The notes below the pieces were generated by a model that searched no databases, was not told the origin of the DNA, and worked only from the letters and a program-made list of their open reading frames with translations. Shown here piece after piece: positions 8,855 to 16,311 of a stretch of 64,000 bases of DNA. The position numbers were made by a program, and so were the translations under genes. Origin of the DNA: Arenibacter algicola (GTDB taxonomy: Bacteria; Bacteroidota; Bacteroidia; Flavobacteriales; Flavobacteriaceae). The stretch spans positions 124,001 through 188,000 of the forward strand of contig NZ_JAHKPO010000018.1 in the NCBI RefSeq assembly GCF_018860365.1, in the 5' to 3' direction. Numbering within the stretch: position 1 is the stretch's first letter; each line of letters begins with the position of its first letter.

Positions 8855-9337
8855 TTATTTAATAAATTGAATGCTTATCGGATATTTAAAATCTAGTCCT
8901 TCACTGGTACGAATGGTGGCCAAGATGGTGTAAACTATATTTACCAAGAAAAGTCCCAGCTGTGCAATTCCCGCTATTCCCAATGGCCAAAGCAATTTTC
9001 CCATATGGAATGGATGAAAGTCGAAATCGAAATTAAGACCGTTGAATTCGTTTAAATTGGAAAAGTTAAAATCGCCCAGATGAAATATTTCCGGTATAAT
9101 TCCTATAAAAAAAGGAATAGTGAAAATACCTAGGATAATGGAATATAATAAGAGACTGATTTGAAAATTTAAAGCCTGTTTGCCATTTTGGTCCACGAAG
9201 TTATAATCCTTTTTATTTGCTGTCCACAGTACTAGGGGAAGCAGGAAATTCCCAAAGGGAATAATATACTTGGAAAAGGTAGAGGCGTGTATTATTGCCG
9301 CCAAATTTTTTTCGTGTTTGCTCAGTGTTTCGGTCAT
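8855..9337 (-). CDS. DUF4870 (Tic20-like) small membrane protein
   Basis: A 160-residue inner-membrane protein of the DUF4870 family. The conserved opening TLSKHEKNLAAIIHASTFS leads into a first hydrophobic segment (YIIPFGNFLLPLVLW, about 24-40), then FVDQNGKQALNFQIS, a family hallmark, then two long hydrophobic segments at about 60-85 and 115-150. Function is unknown. In flavobacteria these genes often accompany PadR/PspC/GIN genes. Here it lies 124 bp upstream of padR on the same strand, so it may be the first gene of the same regulon. A good Bacteroidota promoter with an overlapping inverted repeat lies upstream (9486-9527). Confidence 0.88.
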   Translation of the reverse strand: MTETLSKHEKNLAAIIHASTFSKYIIPFGNFLLPLVLWTANKKDYNFVDQNGKQALNFQISLLLYSIILGIFTIPFFIGIIPEIFHLGDFNFSNLNEFNGLNFDFDFHPFHMGKLLWPLGIAGIAQLGLFLVNIVYTILATIRTSEGLDFKYPISIQFIK

Positions 9338-9485
9338 TGCTTTGTAATTAGTGTTGCCAGTGGTTGCTATAGCTACTTTGCCATGTGTCTCGTTTAAAAT
9401 ATCTGGTGGTAGCTAAATCTATCTTTAGGTGCTAAACCAGGCTATTTTTATGGACTGATCTTTTTAAACCTAATAACTTTCTATG

Positions 9486-9517
9486 CAAATATATATCTAA
9501 AAGAAGGTACTATGCAA
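9486..9517 (-). promoter_or_regulatory. Bacteroidota-type promoter for the DUF4870 gene
   Basis: On the minus strand, TTG (9517-9515) is followed after 21 nt by TATATTTG (9493-9486), matching the Bacteroidota consensus TTG then TAnnTTTG. The gene starts 149 bp downstream at 9337. The TTG element lies inside the inverted repeat 9507-9527, as expected for repressor control. Confidence 0.55.
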
Positions 9518-9527
9518 AACCAAGTAC
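9507..9527. promoter_or_regulatory. Candidate PadR-type operator between DUF4870 and DUF4442 genes
   Basis: GTACT (9507-9511) and AGTAC (9523-9527) form a 21-bp imperfect palindrome. A 9-bp direct repeat CTATGCAAA also occurs at 9481 and 9510. The site overlaps the minus-strand promoter element at 9515-9517 and lies 24 bp upstream of the plus-strand promoter at 9552. Similarity to the padR upstream site (shared TAGTACT) suggests the same regulator. Confidence 0.45.
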
Positions 9528-9551
9528 TAAAATTTAACAATTTATTAACAA

Positions 9552-9581
9552 TTGTAGGTTCGTACATTTTATATACTTTTG
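9552..9581 (+). promoter_or_regulatory. Bacteroidota-type promoter for the DUF4442 gene
   Basis: TTG (9552-9554), a 19-nt spacer and TACTTTTG (9574-9581) match the Bacteroidota promoter consensus exactly. The predicted start of transcription is about 7 nt downstream, leaving a short leader before the ATG at 9602. Confidence 0.65.
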
Positions 9582-9601
9582 ATGTAAATTAAACTACAAC
9601 T

Positions 9602-10057
9602 ATGGCTTCCGATGCAAGTAAAATTAACATGTTCAGCTTTTTTAAACTCCCCGCCGTATGGTGGACAGGAGTACGATTAAGGTACATTGATGAAAAGAAG
9701 GCCATTGTAACGGTTAGGCATAGATGGATAAATCAAAATCCGTTTAAATCTTTGTTTTGGGCCGTTCAAGGAATGGCAGCTGAGTTAACTACAGGAGCTA
9801 TGGTCATGAACCAGATTAGAAAGAGCGGAAGGAATATTTCCATGCTAGTGGCCAATAACAATGCTAATTTCTCAAAAAAAGCGACAGGAAAAATTACCTT
9901 TACCTGTGAGGAGGGCCACCTTATTGCGGATGCCATTAAAAAAACCATCGAAACAGGCGAGGGGCAGACCGTCTGGATGAAATCGGTTGGGGTCAACGAA
10001 GAAGGGATTGTAGTTTCTACTTTTAATTTTGAATGGACCCTTAAGGTTAAAGGTTAA
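9602..10057 (+). CDS. DUF4442 hot-dog fold protein (PaaI-like thioesterase fold)
   Basis: A 151-residue protein of the DUF4442 family, which has the hot-dog fold of acyl-CoA thioesterases. Family features visible are the opening FFKLPAVWWTGVRLRYIDEK, the segment RHRWINQNPFKSLFWAVQGM, and the central helix-like stretch AAELTTGAMVM where the catalytic acidic residue of PaaI enzymes usually lies. It is a single-domain cytoplasmic protein. A thioesterase role on an acyl-CoA or acyl-ACP is plausible from the fold, but substrate and activity are not established for this branch. Expression is driven by its own promoter at 9552-9581. Confidence 0.85.
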   Translation: MASDASKINMFSFFKLPAVWWTGVRLRYIDEKKAIVTVRHRWINQNPFKSLFWAVQGMAAELTTGAMVMNQIRKSGRNISMLVANNNANFSKKATGKITFTCEEGHLIADAIKKTIETGEGQTVWMKSVGVNEEGIVVSTFNFEWTLKVKG

Positions 10058-10150
10058 TGCCCTTATTTATTAATAAATCAATGAGTCAATCAATGTACTA
10101 ATGGATGAATTGATCAATGAAGCCAGGTACCAAAATACTAATCCAACATT

Positions 10151-10175
10151 GTAACAAAACGCTTGTTTTTGTTAC
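10151..10175. promoter_or_regulatory. Inverted repeat in the upstream region of the AIM24-like gene
   Basis: GTAACAAAA (10151-10159) and TTTTGTTAC (10167-10175) form a 9-bp perfect stem with a 7-nt centre. A weak promoter reading (TTG 10149-10151, TACTTATG 10173-10180, spacer 21, one mismatch) would place the repeat between the two promoter elements, as an operator would be. Gene start is at 10216. Confidence 0.35.
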
Positions 10176-10215
10176 TTATGGTCTGAAAAAAAAATCAAAA
10201 TATTAAAGTTATAGT

Positions 10216-11013
10216 ATGAACGCACACGAAATAGACTATGTAATTTACGGGGAGGAAATGCAATATGTGGAAATAGAATTGGATCCGCAGGAGGCCGTTG
10301 TGGCGGAAGCTGGGAGTTTTATGATGATGGATTCCGACATTAAAATGGATACCATTTTTGGAGATGGTTCCAATCAGGATACAGGGGTCCTAGGGAAATT
10401 ATTCTCGGCCGGAAAACGTTTGCTTACAGGAGAAAGCCTATTTATGACAGCATTTTTAAACATAGGTCATGGCAAAAAGCAGGTAAGCTTTGCCTCTCCT
10501 TATCCTGGAAAAATTATTCCGATAGACCTAAGCGAGTTTCAAGGCAAATTCATTTGTCAGAAGGATGCTTTTTTGTGTGCGGCAAAAGGGGTTTCAGTGG
10601 GTATAGAATTTTCAAAGAGACTGGGGCGCGGTCTATTTGGAGGTGAAGGATTCATAATGCAAAAATTGGAGGGAGACGGAATGGCTTTTGTACACGCTGG
10701 TGGTACCACCGCTAAAAAAATATTGGGCCCAGGCGAAACCTTAAAAGTAGATACGGGCTGTATTATTGGCTTTACCAAGGATGTGGATTATGATATAGAA
10801 TTTATAGGAGGAATCAAGAACACCATTTTTGGTGGTGAGGGATTGTTTTATGCCACATTAAGGGGGCCTGGTACTGTTTATATTCAGTCCTTGCCTTTTA
10901 GCCGGTTGGCCGGAAGGGTCTTGGCATCTATTCCAATAGGAGGAAAAGACAAAGGGGAAGGCAGTATTTTGGGCGGCTTGGGCGACCTATTGGATGGGGA
11001 TAACCGATTTTAA
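10216..11013 (+). CDS. TIGR00266 / AIM24-family protein
   Basis: A 265-residue protein of the AIM24 (DUF124, TIGR00266) family, a beta-rich fold related to the tryptophan RNA-binding attenuator-like superfamily. Visible features are [23 protein letters not shown] at the N terminus, [31 protein letters not shown] around 55-85, and several Gly-rich strands ([28 protein letters not shown]). The C terminus is Gly-rich ([18 protein letters not shown]), as is common in the bacterial branch. The mitochondrial homologue supports inner-membrane organisation; the bacterial function is unknown. It is followed after 46 bp by the DUF2461 gene on the same strand. Confidence 0.9.
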   Translation: MNAHEIDYVIYGEEMQYVEIELDPQEAVVAEAGSFMMMDSDIKMDTIFGDGSNQDTGVLGKLFSAGKRLLTGESLFMTAFLNIGHGKKQVSFASPYPGKIIPIDLSEFQGKFICQKDAFLCAAKGVSVGIEFSKRLGRGLFGGEGFIMQKLEGDGMAFVHAGGTTAKKILGPGETLKVDTGCIIGFTKDVDYDIEFIGGIKNTIFGGEGLFYATLRGPGTVYIQSLPFSRLAGRVLASIPIGGKDKGEGSILGGLGDLLDGDNRF

Positions 11014-11059
11014 AGAAAATATGAATTCCTAATATTACCCATAATAACATTTCCTATTA

Positions 11060-11713
11060 ATGAATTTCACTTCCCTGTTTCAATTTCTGACCCAGCTCAA
11101 CCAGAATAACTCCAAGGAGTGGATGGATAAAAACCGAAAATGGTACAAAGAAGTTAGGGATGAATATATAGGATGGTTGAATGATTTGGATCTTGCATTA
11201 GCGGCCGTGGATAATGAATACTATAGTACGCCAGGCAAGAAAGGAATAAATCGAATCAATAATAATTTAATGTTTCACCCCAATAAACCTACTTACAAGG
11301 ACCATTTTGGGGCCGGGTTGGACAAGGCGCCCAATACGGGTGATTTTTATATTGAGATTGGACTTGGTCGGTCTATGTTGGCCGGCGGAATTTGGAGACC
11401 AGATCCAAAAACCTTGCGCAGTATTCGCGAAGCCATTGATTATGACGGGGAAGAACTCAAAAAAATTCTGAATAAAAAATCATTTAAAGAAACCTTTGGG
11501 GAATTGGTTGTGGATGAAACCCTAAAGCTGGCACCTAAAGGTTTTTCCAATGACCATCCCCATATAGATCTATTGCGCAATAAAACCTTTGCCGTTATGC
11601 ATCCCTTGACCCAGAAAGAAATATTACAACCTGGTTTTAAGGAGAAGGTAATCTCGGTTTATACGGAAATGCTGCCCTTTAGAAGGTATTTGAACAAGGC
11701 CATTACTGTGTAA
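11060..11713 (+). CDS. DUF2461 (TIGR02453) family protein
   Basis: A 217-residue cytoplasmic protein of the DUF2461 family. The conserved opening is LFQFLTQLNQNNSKEWMDKNRKWY, followed by RINNNLMFHPNKPTYKDHFGAGL around residues 65-90 and FYIEIGLGRSMLAGGIWRPD around 97-118. Toward the C terminus, LKLAPKGFSNDHPHIDLLRNK is also a family hallmark. Biochemical function is unknown. It may be co-transcribed with the AIM24-like gene (46-bp gap). About 260 bp without a gene follow; they contain only a degenerate repeat. Confidence 0.9.
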   Translation: MNFTSLFQFLTQLNQNNSKEWMDKNRKWYKEVRDEYIGWLNDLDLALAAVDNEYYSTPGKKGINRINNNLMFHPNKPTYKDHFGAGLDKAPNTGDFYIEIGLGRSMLAGGIWRPDPKTLRSIREAIDYDGEELKKILNKKSFKETFGELVVDETLKLAPKGFSNDHPHIDLLRNKTFAVMHPLTQKEILQPGFKEKVISVYTEMLPFRRYLNKAITV

Positions 11714-11786
11714 GGGTAGGAGGCTGAAAAAATGAATATTGAAGGATGAATGTTTACCTTGAGCATATTTGTTTATAGAACTCTAT

Positions 11787-11826
11787 CCGTTATTGCGAGA
11801 AGCAGTGGCAATGAAGCAATTGAAAT
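11787..11826. repeat. Degenerate copy of a short intergenic repeat (low confidence)
   Basis: The stretch CGTTATTGCGAGAAGCAGTG, followed by an ATGAAGCAATTG tail, resembles the dispersed intergenic repeat of Bacteroidota with the pattern TTGCGAGG...GAAGCAATC, recalled from other genomes. Its ends are weakly complementary. No second copy was seen in this window, so the call rests on memory of the pattern. Confidence 0.3.
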
Positions 11827-11972
11827 AGGAACTCCGACTAAATGACAAGGCAATTCATTTATCATAAACCATTAGAGTATTTCATCTCACAATCGTGGTG
11901 CAATACTTTCTTTTACCGTTCCCGAGGGTCTAAAAATCTCTAGCTTTGTATGAATACTAGAATCTCCTAGAA

Positions 11973-12563
11973 ATGAGCAACAAAAAAGTAAGAAACATAA
12001 ACAGGCAGTTATTGTCCGATAACTGGTATACACTTGAAAAGATAACTTTTGAGTATCAGAGGGAGGACGGCAGTTGGGAGTCCCAATCCCGAGAAGCCTA
12101 TGATCGAGGAAATGGAGCGGCCATTTTGTTGTACAATAAAAAGAACAAAACGGTAATACTTACCCGACAGTTTAGGATGCCTACCTATATAAATGGTAAT
12201 GATTCCGGAATGATGATAGAGGTATGTGCCGGATTATTGGATGGAGACCATCCCGAAGACTGTATAAAAAGAGAGACCGAGGAAGAGACAGGTTATAAAT
12301 TGGACAAGGTAGAGAAAGTATTCGAATCCTATATGTCGCCAGGTTCCGTAACCGAGATCCTTTATTTTTTTATTGGATCATATGAAGAAAAAATGAAGAT
12401 AGGCGCGGGGGGAGGTGCTGAGGAGGAGACAGAAAATATTGAAGTCTTGGAGTTGGGCTTTGACAAAGCTGTGAAAATGATACAAACTGGTGAAATTAAA
12501 GATGCCAAGACCATTATGCTACTACAATACGCTAAAATGAATGGGTTATTTTCCAACAAGTAA
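11973..12563 (+). CDS. nudK: GDP-mannose pyrophosphatase-like Nudix hydrolase (NudK)
   Basis: A 196-residue Nudix hydrolase closely resembling E. coli NudK, which cleaves GDP-mannose to GMP and mannose 1-phosphate. The Nudix box spans about residues 87-108 (CAGLLDGDHPEDCIKR then ETEEETGY), with the metal-binding REtEEetG pattern at Arg100 to Gly107. Upstream, LSDNWYTLEKITFEY and VILTRQFRMPTY match the ADP-ribose/GDP-mannose subfamily, and SYMSPGSVTEILYFFIG matches the dimer-forming loop. The ATG at 11973 gives the usual length of about 190-200. The MsrA-like gene starts 15 bp after the stop, so the two are probably co-transcribed. Confidence 0.88.
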   Translation: MSNKKVRNINRQLLSDNWYTLEKITFEYQREDGSWESQSREAYDRGNGAAILLYNKKNKTVILTRQFRMPTYINGNDSGMMIEVCAGLLDGDHPEDCIKRETEEETGYKLDKVEKVFESYMSPGSVTEILYFFIGSYEEKMKIGAGGGAEEETENIEVLELGFDKAVKMIQTGEIKDAKTIMLLQYAKMNGLFSNK

Positions 12564-12578
12564 TACGACCAAACCATT

Positions 12579-13088
12579 ATGGAAACTGATCATAAAATTG
12601 CCTTTGGAGGTGGCTGCCACTGGTGTACCGAAGCTGTCTATAAATCCTTAAAGGGAATAATAAGTGTGGAGCAAGGTTTTGTAGCTTCGGAAGGGGAGGA
12701 GTCTTCCTTTTCCGAAGCTGTAATTGTTCATTATGATCACAGGGGTATTAGTATGGAAGATTTAATTTTGATACATCTTTTTACCCATAAATCGACTTCT
12801 GCGCATAGCATGCGAAAAAAATACCGTTCTGCCATTTATACTTTTAACACCACGGATTACGAAAAATCGAACTTGGCATTGCAGAAATTTCAGGAAAATT
12901 TTAAAAGTCCCCTGGTAACTAAAGTTCTACCGTTCAGGGAATTTAAAATTTCCGATAAAGCCTTTCAAGACTATTACTATAAAAATCCATATAAGCCATT
13001 TTGCAAAACCCATATTGCCCCTAAAATCAAGTTGTTATTGTTGAAATTTGCGGACAAAGTAGATCATATTAAGGTCTTGGATCAATAA
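12579..13088 (+). CDS. Divergent peptide-methionine (S)-S-oxide reductase (MsrA family)
   Basis: A 169-residue protein of the MsrA family, which reduces methionine-S-sulfoxide in proteins. The active-site region reads AFGGGCHWCTEAVY at residues 8-21. Cys13 aligns with the catalytic Cys of the canonical GCFWG motif, but Phe is His14 and the Gly after Trp is Cys16. The canonical stretch ending in QYRS is replaced by THKSTSAHSMRKKYRSAIY, so the family's H-D-P-T segment is altered though YRSAIY is kept. Another cysteine, Cys142, lies near the C terminus. The family fold is clear, but substrate and resolving chemistry may differ. It follows nudK by 15 bp, and its end overlaps the convergent peptidase gene by 7 bp. 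Confidence 0.8.
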   Translation: METDHKIAFGGGCHWCTEAVYKSLKGIISVEQGFVASEGEESSFSEAVIVHYDHRGISMEDLILIHLFTHKSTSAHSMRKKYRSAIYTFNTTDYEKSNLALQKFQENFKSPLVTKVLPFREFKISDKAFQDYYYKNPYKPFCKTHIAPKIKLLLLKFADKVDHIKVLDQ

Positions 13089-14407
13089 TTGTCCCTGATC
13101 ATTTCAAAAATAGATTCCATATGTTGTTTTACCTCACTATTGCTCTTGGTAAAATGGTTGTTCATAAAACTAAATATTAAAGTTTTTCCAGACTGGGTTA
13201 TTAGATATCCGCTAAGGCAGTAATTATTGCCAAGTGATCCGGTTTTGGCGTAAATATATGGGCGGTCATCACCATTAAACCTCCCTTTTAAGGTCCCGGT
13301 AAGGCCGCCAACGGGGAAAAAGTTGAATAAGCGTTCCCTTGGTATTTCTTGGTACATTTTATTCAATACATAGACCATTGTTCCAGGTGTAAACAAATTG
13401 TATCGTGAAAGCCCCGAACCATCTACCCATCGTGGTGGTTGTTCAAGTTCCTGTAAATAATTGTCCAAAACATATTTTCTGGCCTTAGCACTATTTAGGG
13501 TATCCGAAAGGGTAGAAGAGCTCAAAATTAATAATTGTTCCGCAAGAAAATTATCACTTACCTCCATCATTCTTTTAAGCACAGAATCCGAAGATACACT
13601 GTACAATACCTGTTTTTCCGCATTCGGCATCTTTTGTACAATATTGACCTTTTTAAGGAGGACTTCTTCCAAGAGGGTTTTTGTAAGTGTGCTATCTATC
13701 ATAAAGGGACTCTCCAAGGTATCTTTTCTCTGAGGGTCGAAATAAAAGGTATTGCTGTACAATTCCCGATTTACTCCATAACTAATGGGCACTACTTGGT
13801 TTTTGAAATGTTCAGGGATAACTTCCAAATTCTCGTTATTGGCAATGGTTACAACATTGCCGTATAAGGGAATACTATTTCTTTCCGGGCTAAAATAGAG
13901 GTCATAATCCTCCCAGGCCCAACCTGGACCATACCTACTTTCCTCAAAATTATTGAGATAGAGGGATACGTTCTTGTAGTTCTTGGCAAATTTTATTGCG
14001 GTACTGTCACCAAAATAAGTATGCAACAAAGTTGGGTCGCCAGTACCTTCCATATAAAGGGTGTCATTTTTTACAATATATTTTAGTGCCGGGATCTTTT
14101 CCGGTAGGGTTTTAAGGGAAGTATACAGCGTAATTATCTTGGTATTGCTTGCCGGAGTAAAATATTTTTGGCTATTATGGTTATACAAGGTGTCTTTTGT
14201 TACAGGGTCATAGACCAATAGACCCTGAAAGTAATTATTGGCGGTTTGTGAGCTTATCTGCTGGCCAATACTTTTGTTTAACCTGTTGTTATTTAATGTT
14301 TTACACCCAATAAAGCTCATTGAGGCACCAACTAAAATTAGTTGTCCAAGTATCCTTTTTTTATTGTAAAAAAGCATTTGAATTTGTATGTTCATCGACT
14401 TTAACAT
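13082..14407 (-). CDS. dacB: D-alanyl-D-alanine carboxypeptidase/endopeptidase (PBP4, peptidase S13)
   Basis: A 441-residue class C penicillin-binding protein of family S13, which trims or cleaves peptidoglycan cross-links in the periplasm. The three active-site motifs are present: SNTK (Ser87 to Lys90, within FTPASNTKII), SDN in MMEVSDNFLAEQLL, and KTG in IYAKTGSLGN. A lipobox (SFIG then Cys35) follows a hydrophobic N terminus, so it is probably a lipoprotein. The true start may be Met11 (14377), which gives a more normal signal peptide. Its 3' end overlaps the MsrA gene by 7 bp in convergent orientation. The gene symbol follows the E. coli family name. Confidence 0.9.
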   Translation of the reverse strand: MLKSMNIQIQMLFYNKKRILGQLILVGASMSFIGCKTLNNNRLNKSIGQQISSQTANNYFQGLLVYDPVTKDTLYNHNSQKYFTPASNTKIITLYTSLKTLPEKIPALKYIVKNDTLYMEGTGDPTLLHTYFGDSTAIKFAKNYKNVSLYLNNFEESRYGPGWAWEDYDLYFSPERNSIPLYGNVVTIANNENLEVIPEHFKNQVVPISYGVNRELYSNTFYFDPQRKDTLESPFMIDSTLTKTLLEEVLLKKVNIVQKMPNAEKQVLYSVSSDSVLKRMMEVSDNFLAEQLLILSSSTLSDTLNSAKARKYVLDNYLQELEQPPRWVDGSGLSRYNLFTPGTMVYVLNKMYQEIPRERLFNFFPVGGLTGTLKGRFNGDDRPYIYAKTGSLGNNYCLSGYLITQSGKTLIFSFMNNHFTKSNSEVKQHMESIFEMIRDNY

Positions 14408-14497
14408 CTTTTTATCTATTATTTAACGGAAAGACGACAATAATATATACCTTTTATTGGTTATCTTAGTCCAAGCAACCTAAAATTATTTTAAAAT

Positions 14498-14695
14498 ATG
14501 GCAAGAGCTATGTTAGAGTACACCAAAACTGTACTGCAAAAGGTTAGTTTCGATACAAAGTTATTTTGCAAAGAACTAGAAAAAGCAGTGACTAGACTAT
14601 TACCATTTGAAATAGAAGAATTAAAACTCTGGTTAAAGCAATTTATTAATGACAAACCAGAATTGCAACAAAGCCTTCTTTATTTGAAAGCATAG
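14498..14695 (+). CDS. Small conserved hypothetical protein, 65 residues
   Basis: A 65-residue, predominantly helical protein with no signal peptide. It opens MARAMLEYTKTVLQKVSFD and has one cysteine (Cys24) and a charged amphipathic middle (CKELEKAVTRLLPFEIEELK). It is a stand-alone gene with its own strong terminator 5 bp after the stop (14700-14727), which supports it being real and well expressed. I recall near-identical small proteins across Flavobacteriaceae with no assigned function; that is memory, not a search. It is divergent from the PBP4 gene. Function unknown. Confidence 0.8.
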   Translation: MARAMLEYTKTVLQKVSFDTKLFCKELEKAVTRLLPFEIEELKLWLKQFINDKPELQQSLLYLKA

Positions 14696-14699
14696 ATAT

Positions 14700-14729
14700 A
14701 AGCCGCCTGTATTAGGTGGCTTTTTTTTT
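14700..14729 (+). terminator. Rho-independent terminator after the 65-residue gene
   Basis: AAGCCGCCT and AGGTGGCTT pair as a stem with one G-U pair around a short GTATT loop, followed by an uninterrupted run of nine T. The hairpin begins within 5-6 bp of the stop codon. Confidence 0.85.
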
Positions 14730-14837
14730 GAATAATCCTTTGTGGCAGATTTAGTTTTTAAGACTTCTTAGACTTTAAAGACAACTATTTAGGCTAATTG
14801 AACCGTATATAATGGCGGACCCCCAATATTATATATA

Positions 14838-15233
14838 ATGAAACAATTGACCTACCTATGTATTCTATTCCTTCTAAGTTGTGGTAAGGATGAAGATACC
14901 TTGCCCCTAATTACCAATGAACTTCTTGGAAAATGGCAATTGGAAGCCACTAAAATTAGCCCCGGCGATATAGTCGAAAATTGGACGACAGTGATGAACG
15001 GACCAATATTTGAATTTAAGGCCAATGGTGCATATACACACAATGAAAAGGCTTGCGGTGGTATTGTTATTGGAGTTTACAGTACAAATGACCAAGTACT
15101 AACATTGAGATATCACTGTGAAAACAATGCAATAGAGACCAATTTTAATATGAATTTCGCCGAAGGAAGACTTATCCTATCCAATGTAGGCTGTATTGAG
15201 GAATGTTCGTATAAATATCGGAAAATAGAATAA
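14838..15233 (+). CDS. Lipocalin-like lipoprotein
   Basis: A 131-residue lipoprotein. The signal peptide MKQLTYLCILFLLS is followed by Cys15 and GKDEDT, a lipobox with an acidic follow-up. The mature part starts with LLGKWQLEATKI, typical of the lipocalin-like DUFs of Bacteroidota, then beta strands (IFEFKANGAYTHN, VLTLRYHC). Four further cysteines (in EKACGG, RYHCENN and NVGCIEECSY) could form two disulfides. Function is unknown; small-ligand binding is possible from the fold. The stop codon directly abuts the stop of the convergent oxyR gene, with no intergenic base. Confidence 0.8.
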   Translation: MKQLTYLCILFLLSCGKDEDTLPLITNELLGKWQLEATKISPGDIVENWTTVMNGPIFEFKANGAYTHNEKACGGIVIGVYSTNDQVLTLRYHCENNAIETNFNMNFAEGRLILSNVGCIEECSYKYRKIE

Positions 15234-16172
15234 TTATTTGTTTAACGGACTAATAATTTTCACATCCTGAAAAGCAATGGCACCTCTTACTACACTGGCA
15301 ATAACATCATATAATGCTTCTGTAATTTGTATTTTAAGTTCGCTTTTATGATAAATTAGACTTACTTCCCGAGCGGGAGAAGGATTTTTAAAGAATTTAA
15401 GGTTCTGCTTCTTTTTATCATCCAGTTCAATTGTATTGAGGAAAGGTAGGAGGGTCATCCCTAATCCTTCATTGGAAAGGTTGATCAGGGTTTCAAAACT
15501 ACCGCTCTGTAATTGAAAGTGCTCTTCCTGATAATTTTTTGAGGCATTGCACAAATTTATGACGCCATCCCTAAAACAATGTCCGTCCCTTAAAAGCAGC
15601 ACATCCGAAATTTCCAAATCTTCGGGTACTAATTCCGTTATTTTTCCCAGCCTATGATTAGGTGGTACATAGCCCACAAAAGGTTCGTAATATAATGGGC
15701 GTTCCTTAATAAATTCGATTTCCAAAGGCGTAGCCGCTATAGCTGCATCTATATGGCCATCTTGCAGGTTACGGATTAAATTCTCCGTGTTTTGCTCTTT
15801 AATGATCATGTTCACCTTAGGATATTTTTTTATAAAAGTCCTCAGGAACATGGGCAATAAGGTTGGCATAATGGTAGGGATGATCCCAAGTGTAAACTCA
15901 CCGCCTATAAAACCTTTTTCCTGATCTACTATGTCCTTAATACGGTTGGCTTCATTGACAATATTCTTGGCCTGGGCAACTATTTTGGCGCCTACTTCCG
16001 TTATGGTAATAGGTTTTTTGCTCCTATCGAAAATTAATATGTCCAACTCGTCCTCCAGTTTTTGGACCTGCATACTTAATGTAGGTTGGGTAACAAAGCT
16101 TTTTTCGGCCGCTAAGGTAAAATTCTGGTACTCGGCAACGGCTAGTACATATTGCAATTGTGTAATGGTCAT
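15234..16172 (-). CDS. oxyR: OxyR, LysR-type hydrogen-peroxide sensor
   Basis: A 312-residue LysR-type regulator. The winged helix-turn-helix is at residues 1-60 (QLQYVLAVAEYQNFTLAAEK, TQPTLSMQVQKLED). The effector domain contains LLLRDGHCFRDGVINLC, with the two cysteines falling at positions 199 and 208, the same numbering and spacing as the redox pair of E. coli OxyR that forms the activating disulfide with H2O2. This makes OxyR far more likely than another LysR member. Likely targets are peroxide-defence genes. The Dps gene at 20761 lies in the same region but is not adjacent. It lies 139 bp downstream of the TolC gene on the same strand and probably has its own promoter. Confidence 0.92.
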   Translation of the reverse strand: MTITQLQYVLAVAEYQNFTLAAEKSFVTQPTLSMQVQKLEDELDILIFDRSKKPITITEVGAKIVAQAKNIVNEANRIKDIVDQEKGFIGGEFTLGIIPTIMPTLLPMFLRTFIKKYPKVNMIIKEQNTENLIRNLQDGHIDAAIAATPLEIEFIKERPLYYEPFVGYVPPNHRLGKITELVPEDLEISDVLLLRDGHCFRDGVINLCNASKNYQEEHFQLQSGSFETLINLSNEGLGMTLLPFLNTIELDDKKKQNLKFFKNPSPAREVSLIYHKSELKIQITEALYDVIASVVRGAIAFQDVKIISPLNK

Positions 16173-16311
16173 GAAGTGTTATTTAAAGTGATAAAATTAG
16201 GAAAACTATAAACAAAACCTATGCTGTTCGACCCTTACTTATAAAATCTTTTTTACCAACCTATAATTTTTGAGGGCGGTTGTTGGATCTGTTTCTTTTT
16301 ATCAAGGGCTT

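Noticed and set aside
10080-10130. Short AATCAATG-like repeats between the DUF4442 and AIM24-like genes
   Set aside because: Imperfect and within AT-rich DNA; no periodicity that would suggest a functional array.
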